Of a DNA stretch of 40,691 bases, positions 32,647 through 40,691 are shown piece after piece. The DNA lies in assembly GCA_022776215.1 (NCBI GenBank), contig JALFIR010000067.1:1-40691 (forward strand). Direction: 5' to 3'. The notes under the pieces are model-generated. The model was given only the letters and a program-made list of their open reading frames with translations, was not told where the DNA came from and did not search any database. The stretch comes from Colivicinus sp022776215. GTDB lineage: Bacteria; Bacillota_I; Bacilli_A; Erysipelotrichales; Erysipelotrichaceae. How positions within the stretch are numbered: the stretch's first letter is position 1; every line of letters begins with the position of its first letter. The position numbers and the translations under genes are program-made.

Positions 32647-35586
32647 ATGTTTTTAAAACGAATAGAATTACAAGGATTTAAATCTTTTGCGGATAGGGTA
32701 GTCATCAACTTTGATAACTCTGTCACTGGTATTGTAGGACCAAATGGCTGCGGCAAGTCAAATATCTCTGATGCGATAAGATGGGTATTAGGTGAACAAA
32801 GCGTTAAGTCACTTCGTGGTGATAAGATGACTGATGTTATTTTTGCCGGATCAGAGACAAGAAAGGCTGTTAATATGGCTGAAGTTACCCTAGTTTTTGA
32901 TAATACAATTAGGGTGCTTAATTCAGACAGTGATGAAATAGAAGTAACCAGAAGAATCTATAATACGGAACAAGATGCTGAATATTTAATCAATAGAAAT
33001 AAGGTTAGATTAAAAGATGTCCATGATTTAATCATCGACTCAGGTTTGGGCAAAGATTCATTATCAATCATCACCCAGGGTAATGTCGTTGGTTTTGCGG
33101 ATGCTAAGCCATATGATAGACGTGCTATTTTTGAAGAAGCAGCTGGTGTTTCTAAATATAAGAAAAGAAAACTAGAATCGATCGCAAGACTTGAAAGGAC
33201 AAAGGATAACTTAGAGAAAGCTTCTAATATCTTGGATGAACTTGAAAGACAGGTTGGTCCTTTAAAAAGACAAGCTAGAAAAACTGAGATTTATAGAGAA
33301 AAGAAACAAAGACTTGAGCAGATTGAAACTGCTGTTTTAGTCGATGAGATTAATTTATTTAACAAGAAAAAAGAGGAAGTTGATAAGGCTTTATTTGATT
33401 TACAATCACAAGTTACCTTGAATGATACAAGCATTCAAGTAAGTGAAAATAATAATCTTTCTAATAAACAAGAATTAAAGAATTATGATAAGGAATTAAA
33501 TAGTATTCAAGAGAGATTAGTTAATACTATCAATGAGATTCAAAAGTTAGAAAAGAGAAAAGTAGAACTTGATGAAAAGCGTAAGTATGCGATTGAAATG
33601 GGTTCAAGTGAAGAGAAGATTAGACAAATGAAGTCTTTATTAGATGAGGCTGAATTTGAATATAAGGATAGAGTTAATCGTTTAAGTACACTAAACACGG
33701 AACTTAACTTACTAAATGAGAATTTAGGTGAATTAGCTAATCAATTGGCTGATATTTCTTTGAAGAAAGAAGAAGCTAATGGTATTGTCTTTAGATTAGA
33801 AAACAGAATTTCAATTCTAGAAAATATCATTAAAGATCCATTCTCTTCTAATGCCCAAAGCGGTGTTAAAGCTATCATGTCAAATATCCGTTCTTTCTAT
33901 GGTGTTTTAGGTGTTGTGGGTCAAGTTATTAAACCAGATGAGACTTATGAATATGCTCTGTCTAGTGCTTTAGCTAACGCAACATATAATATCATTACTA
34001 AAGATGAAGCAAGTGCTCGTAATTGTATTTCTTTCTTAAAGAAGAATAGAAGTGGTAGAGCTACTTTCCTTCCTATTAGTGTTTTAAGGGAACATCAAAT
34101 CAAATATGAAGATGAAGTAATTTGTGATAATACTGAAGGGTTTATCGGTGTTATGGCTGACTTTGTTTCTAATGAACCTGAGTTTGATATTGTAAGAGAA
34201 AGTTTATTAGCTAATATTTTAGTTTGTGATACTTTGGAGAATGCGAATAACTTAGCAGGTCTTTTAAAGTATCAATATAAGATCGTTACTCTTGATGGCG
34301 ATGTGGTTCATAAGGGCGGTTATATGACTGGTGGTAAGGTTAAAAATGAAACTAGTATCATTACTGCTCAAAGCGAGCTTGAAAGAAGTAAGAGTGACTT
34401 ATTGTCTTTAAGAGCCAAAGCGGAACTTGCAAATAAGGAATATGAAAAGATTATTCTAAATAAGAATAAGACAGAGATGGAATTAACGGAGAAGCGTATT
34501 TCTATCGCTCAAATTGAACCTTTGGTTGATGTTAAAAGAACTAAGTATGAAAAATTAAAGAATGATTATGAATTAATCAATCCTAAGAATATTGAAAGTG
34601 ATGAGACATATACTGATGAACTTGTTATTGAGCTTTCAAACGCTTATAAATTAAGAGATGAATTATCTACTTCTTTAAAATTAAAAAGAGAAGAGAGAAT
34701 GAAACTTTCTGCTGATATCGATCGTAAGGATCAACAACTTCGTCAATTAAGAAGACAGTCAGAAGGTTCAAGAGATGAAATCTTAAAGATGTCTCAAGAG
34801 AAGGCTGTTTTAGATACAAAACTAGAGAATAATTTAAACAGACTTGCTAGTGAGTATCAAATGACTTATGAGTATGCATTTGAACATTTGGATTATGAAT
34901 TAACCGGTAATGAAAAGGAAGAGGTTGTACAACTTAGAAGTGATATAGCTTCACTTGGTAATGTTAACATGTCAGCACCAGAAGAGTATGCTGAAGTAAA
35001 TGGTAGATATGAGTTTTTAAAGAAGAATTATGATGATTTGATTAAATCAAGAGATAAGATTCTTGATGCGATTGATGAGATGGATGAGATTATGAAGTCT
35101 CAGTTTAAAGAAACTTTCGATAAGATTAATTCTAATTTGAATGATACATTTAGAAACTTATTTGGTGGTGGTAAGGCTTCATTAATTCTAGAGGATGAAA
35201 ATGATATTTTAAATACAGGTATTGATATCGATGTTCAGCCTCCTGGTAAGTCAGTTAAGTCGATTAGACTGTTCTCAGGTGGTGAGAAGACTTTGATTGC
35301 CTTGTGTGTATTGTTTACCATTATTAAGGTTAAGCCAGCTCCATTGATTATCTTTGATGAGGTTGAGGCAGCACTTGACCAGGCTAATGTTGAAAGATTC
35401 GCGAAGTATGTTAAGAAGTTTGAAGATGTTTCACAGTTTTTAATCATTACACATCGTCCTGGTACGATGGCAGAGTGTGATACTTTATATGGTGTTACGA
35501 TGCAACAACGTGGTGTTTCTCAAATGCTTAAGGTTAAGTTGGTTGACGCCCTAGAGATGGCGGAAAGAAGTGAAGTAGGAGAATAA
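32647..35586 (+). CDS. smc: Chromosome partition protein SMC (short-armed)
   Basis: SMC with ScpA/ScpB forms the condensin that organises the chromosome. The N-terminal head has FKSFADRV, the Walker A GIVGPNGCGKSNISDAIRW and VLGEQSVKSLRG. The hinge lies about 395-560 (GVKAIMSN, VVHKGGYMTGGKV). The C-terminal head has the signature LFSGGEKTLIAL and Walker B LIIFDEVEAALDQANVERF. At 979 residues it is about 200 shorter than Bacillus SMC; each arm is about 210-230 residues, and the shortening is about equal in both. It has a likely promoter of its own and lies 3 bp before ftsY. Confidence 0.97.
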   Translation: MFLKRIELQGFKSFADRVVINFDNSVTGIVGPNGCGKSNISDAIRWVLGEQSVKSLRGDKMTDVIFAGSETRKAVNMAEVTLVFDNTIRVLNSDSDEIEVTRRIYNTEQDAEYLINRNKVRLKDVHDLIIDSGLGKDSLSIITQGNVVGFADAKPYDRRAIFEEAAGVSKYKKRKLESIARLERTKDNLEKASNILDELERQVGPLKRQARKTEIYREKKQRLEQIETAVLVDEINLFNKKKEEVDKALFDLQSQVTLNDTSIQVSENNNLSNKQELKNYDKELNSIQERLVNTINEIQKLEKRKVELDEKRKYAIEMGSSEEKIRQMKSLLDEAEFEYKDRVNRLSTLNTELNLLNENLGELANQLADISLKKEEANGIVFRLENRISILENIIKDPFSSNAQSGVKAIMSNIRSFYGVLGVVGQVIKPDETYEYALSSALANATYNIITKDEASARNCISFLKKNRSGRATFLPISVLREHQIKYEDEVICDNTEGFIGVMADFVSNEPEFDIVRESLLANILVCDTLENANNLAGLLKYQYKIVTLDGDVVHKGGYMTGGKVKNETSIITAQSELERSKSDLLSLRAKAELANKEYEKIILNKNKTEMELTEKRISIAQIEPLVDVKRTKYEKLKNDYELINPKNIESDETYTDELVIELSNAYKLRDELSTSLKLKREERMKLSADIDRKDQQLRQLRRQSEGSRDEILKMSQEKAVLDTKLENNLNRLASEYQMTYEYAFEHLDYELTGNEKEEVVQLRSDIASLGNVNMSAPEEYAEVNGRYEFLKKNYDDLIKSRDKILDAIDEMDEIMKSQFKETFDKINSNLNDTFRNLFGGGKASLILEDENDILNTGIDIDVQPPGKSVKSIRLFSGGEKTLIALCVLFTIIKVKPAPLIIFDEVEAALDQANVERFAKYVKKFEDVSQFLIITHRPGTMAECDTLYGVTMQQRGVSQMLKVKLVDALEMAERSEVGE

Positions 35587-35589
35587 TTT

Positions 35590-36558
35590 ATGGGATTTCT
35601 AGATTCTTTAAAACAAGCAATTACAGGTAAAAAGGATACTGGTAAGTATTTAAGTGGTTTTGCGAAGACTAATAATGCTCTTGGTAGAAAGCTTAAGTTT
35701 ATTACTGAGAATAATACTAAGAATAAAGAGGACTTCGTTGAACAGTTGATGATTACTTTAATTGAGTCTGATATTGGTTATAAGACAAGTGAAGATATTT
35801 GTGATCGTTTCTTTAAGGAGACACAGGACTATCTTTATTTAAGACAAGAGGATGTTATGGATATCTTGTTAGAGACTTTTGATGATATCTATAATGAGAA
35901 GAAGGATAATGAGATCGTCTATAACGAGGATGGGCCTACAGTTATTTTAATGGTTGGTGTCAATGGTTCTGGTAAGACTTCTACTTGTGCTAAATTAGCT
36001 AAGATGTATAAGGAACAAGGTAAGAAGGTGTGTTTGGCCGCTGCAGATACTTTTAGAGCTGGGGCTATTGAACAATTAAGAGAATGGGCAAATAGATTGG
36101 ATGTTGATTTTGTAGCTGGTAAGGTGCAAGAAGATCCAAGTTCAGTACTAGTTAATGCATGTAGATATGCGAAGGAAAATAATGTCGATATCTTGTTGTG
36201 TGATACAGCAGGAAGACTTCAAACCAAGGTTAATCTAATGGCTGAATTAGCTAAGATGAGAAGAGTGGTTGGCAAGGAAATTCCTGGTGCTCCTCATAAT
36301 GTTTGGATGGTCTTGGATGCTAATACTGGTCAAAACGGTATGAGTCAGGCTACTTTATTTAATGAGGTAACTGATTTAACGGGTATTATTCTTACAAAGA
36401 TGGATGGTACAAGTAAGGGTGGTATTGTCATTGCGATTAAAAATGTCTTGGGTATTCCAGTAAGATTTATTACATTAGGTGAGACAGCAGATGATATCAA
36501 GCCATTTGATTTTGATTTATATTTGTATAGCATCATTGGAGATGGTGATGTTAGATAA
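35590..36558 (+). CDS. ftsY: Signal recognition particle receptor FtsY
   Basis: FtsY is the membrane-associated GTPase that receives ribosome-SRP complexes. The 322-residue protein consists of the N helical bundle and the G domain: GVNGSGKTSTCAKLAKMYK, AAADTFRAGAIEQLREWA, DTAGRLQTKVNLMAELAKM, ILTKMDGTSKGG and FITLGETADDIKPFD. The acidic A-domain is almost absent, with a short basic-hydrophobic N-terminus, as in other low-GC Gram-positives. It starts 3 bp after smc and overlaps ylxM by 11 bp. Confidence 0.97.
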   Translation: MGFLDSLKQAITGKKDTGKYLSGFAKTNNALGRKLKFITENNTKNKEDFVEQLMITLIESDIGYKTSEDICDRFFKETQDYLYLRQEDVMDILLETFDDIYNEKKDNEIVYNEDGPTVILMVGVNGSGKTSTCAKLAKMYKEQGKKVCLAAADTFRAGAIEQLREWANRLDVDFVAGKVQEDPSSVLVNACRYAKENNVDILLCDTAGRLQTKVNLMAELAKMRRVVGKEIPGAPHNVWMVLDANTGQNGMSQATLFNEVTDLTGIILTKMDGTSKGGIVIAIKNVLGIPVRFITLGETADDIKPFDFDLYLYSIIGDGDVR

Positions 36559-36859
36559 GGTTGAGGGTAATCTATTGTTTGACTTCTATGGTTCTTTATT
36601 GACGGAGCATCAAAAAGAAGTTTTAGATGATTACTTTAATGATGATTTATCTATGTCTGAATTGGCTGATGAGTATGAAGTATCAAAGAGTGCTATTTCC
36701 GATTTGATCAAAAGATGTTTGAACCAATTAGAGGAGTATGAAAATAAGCTTCATCTTATTAAACAAGCTAGGTCACTTGACGAATTAATTGATAAAATGG
36801 AAAAGGATGGTATTCCTTTAGAATATCTTAAAGAGCTTAAAAAGATAAACAGGGGGTAG
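36548..36859 (+). CDS. ylxM: YlxM family SRP-associated helix-turn-helix protein
   Basis: The 103-residue protein has the YlxM/p13-like layout: LLFDFYGSLLTEHQKEVLDDY, DLSMSELADEYEVSKSAISD (sigma-70 region 4-like helix-turn-helix) and a helical tail. YlxM associates with SRP and stimulates Ffh/FtsY GTPase in streptococci. The start at 36548 is chosen because GGAG lies 6 nt upstream. ffh, the usual next gene, is replaced by ackA here. Confidence 0.9.
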   Translation: MLDKVEGNLLFDFYGSLLTEHQKEVLDDYFNDDLSMSELADEYEVSKSAISDLIKRCLNQLEEYENKLHLIKQARSLDELIDKMEKDGIPLEYLKELKKINRG

Positions 36860-36863
36860 AAAA

Positions 36864-38057
36864 ATGTCAAAAGTTATCGCGGTAAATTCCGGTAGTTCTT
36901 CTTTAAAATTCCAATTGTTCCAAATGCCAGAAGAAGAGGTTTTAACTTCAGGTGTTGCGGAGAGAATTGGTCAAAAAATGGGTATTTTCACTATAAATGT
37001 GAATGGTGAAAAGATTAAGACTGAGGTAGAGATTCCAGATCATAAGAAGGCTGTTGATTTATTACTTGAAGCTTTAGTTAAATATGGAATTGTTAAAGAA
37101 TTAAGTGAAATTAAGGGTGCAGGACATAGAATTGTCCAAGGTGGCGCTTATTTCTCTGGTTCTGTTAAAGTAGATGAGGATGTTGTTAGTAAAGTTGATG
37201 AGCTTTGTGCCTTAGCTCCTTTACATAATCCTGCTCACTTAGTATGCTATAGAGCATTTAAGGAAGCATTACCTGAAATTCAACATGTATTCGTATTTGA
37301 TACTGCTTTCCATCAAACAATGACTGAAGAGTCTTTCTTATATCCAGTACCTTATGAATGGTATACAGATTATAAGGTAAGAAAGTATGGTGCTCATGGT
37401 ACTTCTCATGAATTCGTTATGAAAAGAACTGCTGAATTAATGGGTAAGGATCCTAGTGAATTAAATATTCTTACTTGTCACTTGGGTAATGGTGCTTCTA
37501 TTACTGCTATTAAGGGCGGTAAGGTTGTCAATACTTCAATGGGTCTATCTCCTCTTGGCGGTATCATGATGGGTACAAGATGTGGTGATATTGATCCAAC
37601 TGTTGTTTACTATATGGAAGAAAAGTTAGGTTGTACACCAGAGGAGATGGATACTTATTTGAATAAGAAGTCTGGTATGTTGGGTGTTTCTGGTATTTCA
37701 AGTGATGCGAGAGATATTCAAGCTGCTGTTGATGCTGGTAATCCTCGTGCTATTACAACTTATAACTTATATGTTAATAGAGCTGTTAATTTAATCGGTG
37801 GTTACTATATGCAATTAGGTCATGTTGACGCAATGAGCTTTACTGCTGGTTTAGGTGAACATGCGGTTGAGATTAGAGAAGGTATCTTAAAGGGCTTAGA
37901 AGAAGGTATGGGTGTTAAGATTGACTATGAATTAAATAGTAAGACTCATAGCGAGGCTAAGATTTCTTTACCTGATTCTAAGGTTGAAGTTTTTGTAGTT
38001 CCTACTAATGAAGAATTGGTTATCGCTAGAGATACTGTTAGATTATTAGGCTTATAA
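36864..38057 (+). CDS. ackA: Acetate kinase
   Basis: AckA interconverts acetate plus ATP and acetyl phosphate plus ADP. The 397-residue protein has all family motifs: AVNSGSSSLKFQLF, GAGHRIVQGG with the catalytic Arg, HNPAHLVCYRAF, VFDTAFHQTM, GAHGTSHEFV, CHLGNGASI and TAGLGEHAVEIRE. The AGGGGG ribosome-binding region lies just upstream. No pta gene for phosphotransacetylase is adjacent. It follows ylxM by 4 bp and overlaps the DHH gene by 1 bp, so it seems part of the same run of genes. Confidence 0.97.
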   Translation: MSKVIAVNSGSSSLKFQLFQMPEEEVLTSGVAERIGQKMGIFTINVNGEKIKTEVEIPDHKKAVDLLLEALVKYGIVKELSEIKGAGHRIVQGGAYFSGSVKVDEDVVSKVDELCALAPLHNPAHLVCYRAFKEALPEIQHVFVFDTAFHQTMTEESFLYPVPYEWYTDYKVRKYGAHGTSHEFVMKRTAELMGKDPSELNILTCHLGNGASITAIKGGKVVNTSMGLSPLGGIMMGTRCGDIDPTVVYYMEEKLGCTPEEMDTYLNKKSGMLGVSGISSDARDIQAAVDAGNPRAITTYNLYVNRAVNLIGGYYMQLGHVDAMSFTAGLGEHAVEIREGILKGLEEGMGVKIDYELNSKTHSEAKISLPDSKVEVFVVPTNEELVIARDTVRLLGL

Positions 38058-39004
38058 TGTATAAGGATTTTTTAGACAAATTAAAAGAGTATAAGAAAGT
38101 AAGCATTTATCGCCATCAAAGACCTGATGGCGATGCTGCTTTTTCGTCAATGGGCTTAAAGACTTTTATTGAGGATAACTTTGATATTGAAGTTAAACTA
38201 TGTGGTGTAGAAAAATATGAACGTTTAGATACAACCGAGGAAGTCTCTGATGAGTTTATTAAGGATAGTTTAGCTATTATTTTAGATGTTTCAAGTCAAG
38301 ATAGAATTGATGATTTAAGATATCAAACAGCTAAGGAAATAGTAGTTATTGATCATCATCCTTATGTGTTAGAGGCGGCTGATTTGACTATTAATAATTC
38401 TTTAGCTAGTGCAACTTGTGAGCTTATTACTGATATTATTTATAGCGATTCTTTTAAGTCTTATAAGAAATCAAAAGAAACTTGTAAGTATTTATATTCA
38501 GGCATCTTGACTGATTCTATGGGTTTTACTACTTCCAATACTACGAGTAATACTTTATATTTAGCTTCTTTATTAATAAAAGATGGCAACTTAGATGTTT
38601 CTAAACTTAATGAAGATGTATTTAGTACATCGCTTGAGGAATATGAAAAGGTTACCAAATTAAGATCTAAGTTGATTATTGAGGATGGTGTAGGCTATTG
38701 TATCTTGGATACTGTAGATTTAGAAGAGATTGGAATGGCTTATGATCAGGCTAAGACCCATGTGGCTGAGTTTTCTAAGATAATAGAGCTTAAGATTTGG
38801 GCTATTTTTGCGAAGAATCCTGAAAGTGGTTTATATGATGGAAGCGTTCGTTCTAGAAGACCTTATGTCATCAATAGGATTTGTGATAATTACAATGGTG
38901 GTGGTCATAATAATGCCTGTGGTGTTAAGAAATTGGATGAGAATTTGTTGAAATCACTTCTTGAAAATCTTTCAAAATTAGCACAAGAAAACGTCAATTT
39001 ATAG
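38057..39004 (+). CDS. DHH family phosphoesterase (NrnA-like)
   Basis: The 315-residue protein has DHH/DHHA1 motifs: RHQRPDGDAAFSSMGLK (motif I), VIDHHPY (motif III), GILTDSMGF (motif IV), and the C-terminal substrate-binding GGGHNNACGVKK. NrnA-type enzymes degrade nanoRNA and pAp; the related DisA-linked GdpP type hydrolyses cyclic di-AMP but has membrane, PAS and GGDEF parts not seen here. The length is typical of stand-alone NrnA. It overlaps ackA by one base; the HU promoter follows. Confidence 0.9.
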   Translation: MYKDFLDKLKEYKKVSIYRHQRPDGDAAFSSMGLKTFIEDNFDIEVKLCGVEKYERLDTTEEVSDEFIKDSLAIILDVSSQDRIDDLRYQTAKEIVVIDHHPYVLEAADLTINNSLASATCELITDIIYSDSFKSYKKSKETCKYLYSGILTDSMGFTTSNTTSNTLYLASLLIKDGNLDVSKLNEDVFSTSLEEYEKVTKLRSKLIIEDGVGYCILDTVDLEEIGMAYDQAKTHVAEFSKIIELKIWAIFAKNPESGLYDGSVRSRRPYVINRICDNYNGGGHNNACGVKKLDENLLKSLLENLSKLAQENVNL

Positions 39005-39015
39005 GATGAATTTCG

Positions 39016-39044
39016 TTGATTTTAGATATGAGTTTTTATATAAT
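39016..39044 (+). promoter_or_regulatory. Promoter of the HU gene
   Basis: TTGATT at 39016-39021, a 17-bp spacer and consensus TATAAT at 39039-39044. A strong AAGGAGGA lies between it and the ATG at 39073. The layout suits a highly expressed gene. Confidence 0.85.
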
Positions 39045-39072
39045 TCTTATAGCAATTAAGGAGGAATAAATA

Positions 39073-39354
39073 ATGGCTGATTTAAATAAAAAAGCGTTAA
39101 TTGAAATTATTGCTGAAGAAAAAGGTTATACAAAGAAAGAAGCTGGAGAAATCGTAGAACTTGTAATCGATACTATGGTAGGTACTTTACAAAAGGGTGA
39201 TACAGTTGATCTTCCAGGGTTTGGTAAGTTCACTGTTAAGGCTAGAGATGCTAGAACAGGTATCAACCCACTAACAAAAGAAAAGATTGAAATTCCAGCA
39301 ACTAAGGTTCCTGCATTTAAGGCTTCTAAGGCTCTTAAAGACGCAGTTAAATAA
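39073..39354 (+). CDS. hup: HU family DNA-binding protein
   Basis: HU is a dimeric nucleoid protein that bends DNA. The 93-residue protein has MADLNKKALIEIIAEE, the KKEAGEIVELVIDTMVGTL helix, the GFGKFTVKARDARTGINPLT arm with its Pro-containing beta-ribbon tip, and VPAFKASKALKDAVK. Length and motifs are standard. It is a single-gene unit with its own promoter and strong terminator. Confidence 0.97.
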   Translation: MADLNKKALIEIIAEEKGYTKKEAGEIVELVIDTMVGTLQKGDTVDLPGFGKFTVKARDARTGINPLTKEKIEIPATKVPAFKASKALKDAVK

Positions 39355-39367
39355 CTTAACTATATTG

Positions 39368-39392
39368 AAAGGATCAGTGATGATCCTTTTTT
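39368..39392 (+). terminator. Intrinsic terminator of HU
   Basis: AAAGGATCA at 39368-39376 pairs with TGATCCTTT at 39381-39389 around a GTGA loop (GNRA), and the T-run continues to 39392. The perfect 9-bp stem stands between HU and the convergent gene; read from the other strand only three T residues follow. Confidence 0.9.
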
Positions 39393-39397
39393 AGTGC

Positions 39398-40252
39398 CTA
39401 TTTAATTAATCCATTTAACCAGTCTTTAATATCGTTAAGACTTAGTTTTCCAAAATAATAATCAATTATTTCTTCAAATTTACTAATACCTTCATTACTA
39501 TTAAATAATTCATCGATCAAGTCATCGATTGCGGTAGATATATCTAGGGTAATATAGGTTGTACCATTTTTATCATATCGAATATTAATAATCTGACTAG
39601 GGTTGATTACTTTTACTTTAATATCATCGCCAACAATTAGTTCTGAGATATTTTGTCTGTATAGTTCTTCATGTTTAGCAGGTAGGCTCTTTTCATAGAT
39701 AAATCTTGGTAAGTTTCCAACTGTGGCATCATTGAATTTTAAAATAAAATCGGTGTCTGTAAATTCGTATGAAAGGGTTGCTTTAACACCTGCTTTGATT
39801 AGTTTTTTATAGGTGATAGCCATATATAGATTTATTTCATTGTTTTTAGTGTCAACATCATAGCCCATTTGTTGAAATGTAATATTATATTTGCTTAAAT
39901 TCGTATTTAATATATCCAAATCGATATAGTTATAGACTATGGCTTTAGATAATGCTAAAGTTGCTTCTTTAGTTTTTTCATCATATGCAATTGAATCAAT
40001 TATGTTATTGGCAAGGTTAACATTCCTATCATCATCTTTATTTACTATTTGTGCTTTATAAGCTTCGATGTCATCGAAATGTTCTTGTAGGGTAGAAGTA
40101 TTGTTGGCTAATAAAACAAGGCTAAGAGAGCTTGCAATCACCAAAAATAATACTATTAATAATATTTTTAATAACAGATGATTCTTCTTTGGTTTTTCGT
40201 CAATGTCAATGACAGTAGCTACTTGATCGTTGATGTTTTCTTTATTATCCAT
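39398..40252 (-). CDS. Unknown membrane-anchored protein
   Basis: The 284-residue protein has an acidic cytosolic N-terminus (about 1-25), one membrane helix at about 27-50 (LLLKILLIVLFLVIASSLSL) and a large extracytoplasmic domain rich in Asp, Lys, Ile and Asn without Cys. There is no lipobox or sorting signal. It alternates strands and helices, for example ATLALSKAIVYNYID and YMAITYKKLIKAGVKATLSY. I do not recognise a family; a cell-envelope role is the most that topology allows. The start is supported by AGAGGT upstream and a promoter at 40273-40300. It converges on HU. Confidence 0.75.
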   Translation of the reverse strand: MDNKENINDQVATVIDIDEKPKKNHLLLKILLIVLFLVIASSLSLVLLANNTSTLQEHFDDIEAYKAQIVNKDDDRNVNLANNIIDSIAYDEKTKEATLALSKAIVYNYIDLDILNTNLSKYNITFQQMGYDVDTKNNEINLYMAITYKKLIKAGVKATLSYEFTDTDFILKFNDATVGNLPRFIYEKSLPAKHEELYRQNISELIVGDDIKVKVINPSQIINIRYDKNGTTYITLDISTAIDDLIDELFNSNEGISKFEEIIDYYFGKLSLNDIKDWLNGLIK

Positions 40253-40272
40253 AAGTATTTACCTCTAAGTTA

Positions 40273-40300
40273 ATTATATATAATTTAATAATGTTTCCAA
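40273..40300 (-). promoter_or_regulatory. Promoter of the unknown membrane protein
   Basis: On the minus strand, a -35 TTGGAA (40295-40300), a 16-bp spacer and consensus TATAAT (40273-40278). The start codon is about 20 bp downstream. Confidence 0.65.
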
Positions 40301-40557
40301 AAAATAAACCTACCATTAAAGCAAGTCGCGGATGAGTAGATATAAACATTTGGGCTTCAAAAAAGATATAATTCAAGACAATATCAATCTATTTATATTC
40401 ACTGAAAATGAAAAAGTATAACTAACAATCTCTATGAAACAATAACAAAACTGATGAAAATGATAATAAATATTCAAAAAGGGGCTTAAAATCTAGCCTC
40501 TTCATCCACGACTTGGTTAAATCGTATGAAAAATAAAAGTATTATAATTTTCTTATG
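40301..40557. other. Non-coding stretch before the group II intron
   Basis: No convincing gene is visible. A 29-codon frame at 40332-40421 (starts MSRYKHLGFKK) has an N-terminus slightly like that of some IS30-type transposases, but it is too short to support. A weak hairpin GGGGCT/AGCCTC lies at 40481-40500 without a T-tract. The sequence could be decayed mobile DNA. Confidence 0.4.
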
Positions 40558-40691
40558 GTGCGCCGGTTCGGTGCATATTAAATAGTTAGGTGAAACTCCT
40601 AGCCTGGTAATTCCTAGCAAGAAGCCAGTATCTAGTCTTGGACTTATAATCGTGAGGTTATAGGTTAAGCGTAGGCGAGAAAGATAAAGAG
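40558..40691 (+). mobile_element. 5' end of a group II intron (cut by the window edge)
   Basis: GTGCGCC at 40558 matches the conserved group II intron 5' end (GUGYG). The following bases form the small paired elements expected of domain I: TAGG/CCTA around TGAAACT near 40588, and TATAA/TTATA around 40646-40663. The layout, with AAGAAGCCAGTAT and AGTCTTGGAC segments, recalls bacterial group II introns. The rest of the ribozyme and any reverse transcriptase would lie beyond the window. The host gene or insertion site is not identified. Confidence 0.8.

Noticed and set aside
40332..40421. A 29-codon frame starting MSRYKHL, perhaps an IS30-type transposase remnant
   Set aside because: Only about seven residues look similar, no ribosome-binding site and no downstream homology are seen.
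40481..40500. GGGGCT/AGCCTC hairpin as a terminator target of a group IIC intron
   Set aside because: The stem is short, has no T-tract, and the intron starts 57 bp further on, not directly after it.
1..40691. Mycoplasma-type code (UGA = Trp), suggested by AT-richness and CIRCE on clpB
   Set aside because: Many genes end in TGA at conserved positions with overlapping ATGA, and conserved Trp positions use TGG.

Overview
The window is AT-rich, low-GC Gram-positive (Bacillota) chromosome. UGA is used as a stop (several ATGA overlaps) and Trp is TGG, so the standard bacterial code applies and Mollicutes code 4 is excluded. The hrcA-grpE-dnaK-dnaJ order, CIRCE operators, RNase Y/YmdB and a short-armed SMC suggest a gut-type Erysipelotrichia or related Bacilli. 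That placement is inference only.

Layout. (1) 1-422: the tail of an unknown gene, a short orphan HicB-like gene and a terminator. (2) 445-7780: a heat-shock regulon, hrcA-grpE-dnaK-dnaJ, behind two tandem CIRCE operators, then clpB behind its own CIRCE. (3) 7820-10865: two overlapping genes, each joining an ATPase to a PD-(D/E)XK-type nuclease domain. (4) 10875-13283: rny and ymdB (RNA turnover and signalling). (5) 13280-15343: a type IV pilin gene, a rhomboid protease, a ~620-bp relic transposable element with inverted arrays of a ~22-nt repeat around an ISL3 transposase C-terminus, and a second pilin gene on the opposite strand. (6) 15488-28287: a type IV pilus operon with a 2722-residue giant pilin, four minor pilins, a prepilin peptidase and PilM/N/O. 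No assembly ATPase or PilC platform gene is visible. (7) 28287-39004: holA, a U32 peptidase-family gene, a MATE transporter, smc, ftsY, ylxM, ackA and a DHH phosphoesterase, almost without gaps; smc has a likely promoter of its own. (8) 39016-40252: HU with promoter and terminator, and a convergent gene for an unknown membrane-anchored protein. (9) 40253-40691: mostly non-coding sequence, then the 5' end of a group II intron that runs off the window.

How the parts work together. HrcA should repress its own operon and clpB through CIRCE, linking the DnaK folding system to the ClpB disaggregase. In the pilus locus, PilD would process the pilins, PilM/N/O would form the inner-membrane alignment complex, and the small minor pilins would prime assembly. 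The giant pilin looks like an adhesin carried on a pilin anchor: a class III leader and N-terminal helix followed by GLUG-type repeats, an Ig-like stretch and Listeria-Bacteroides-type repeats. This is the most unusual feature. The relic element and the strand switch between the two pilin genes point to local rearrangement.
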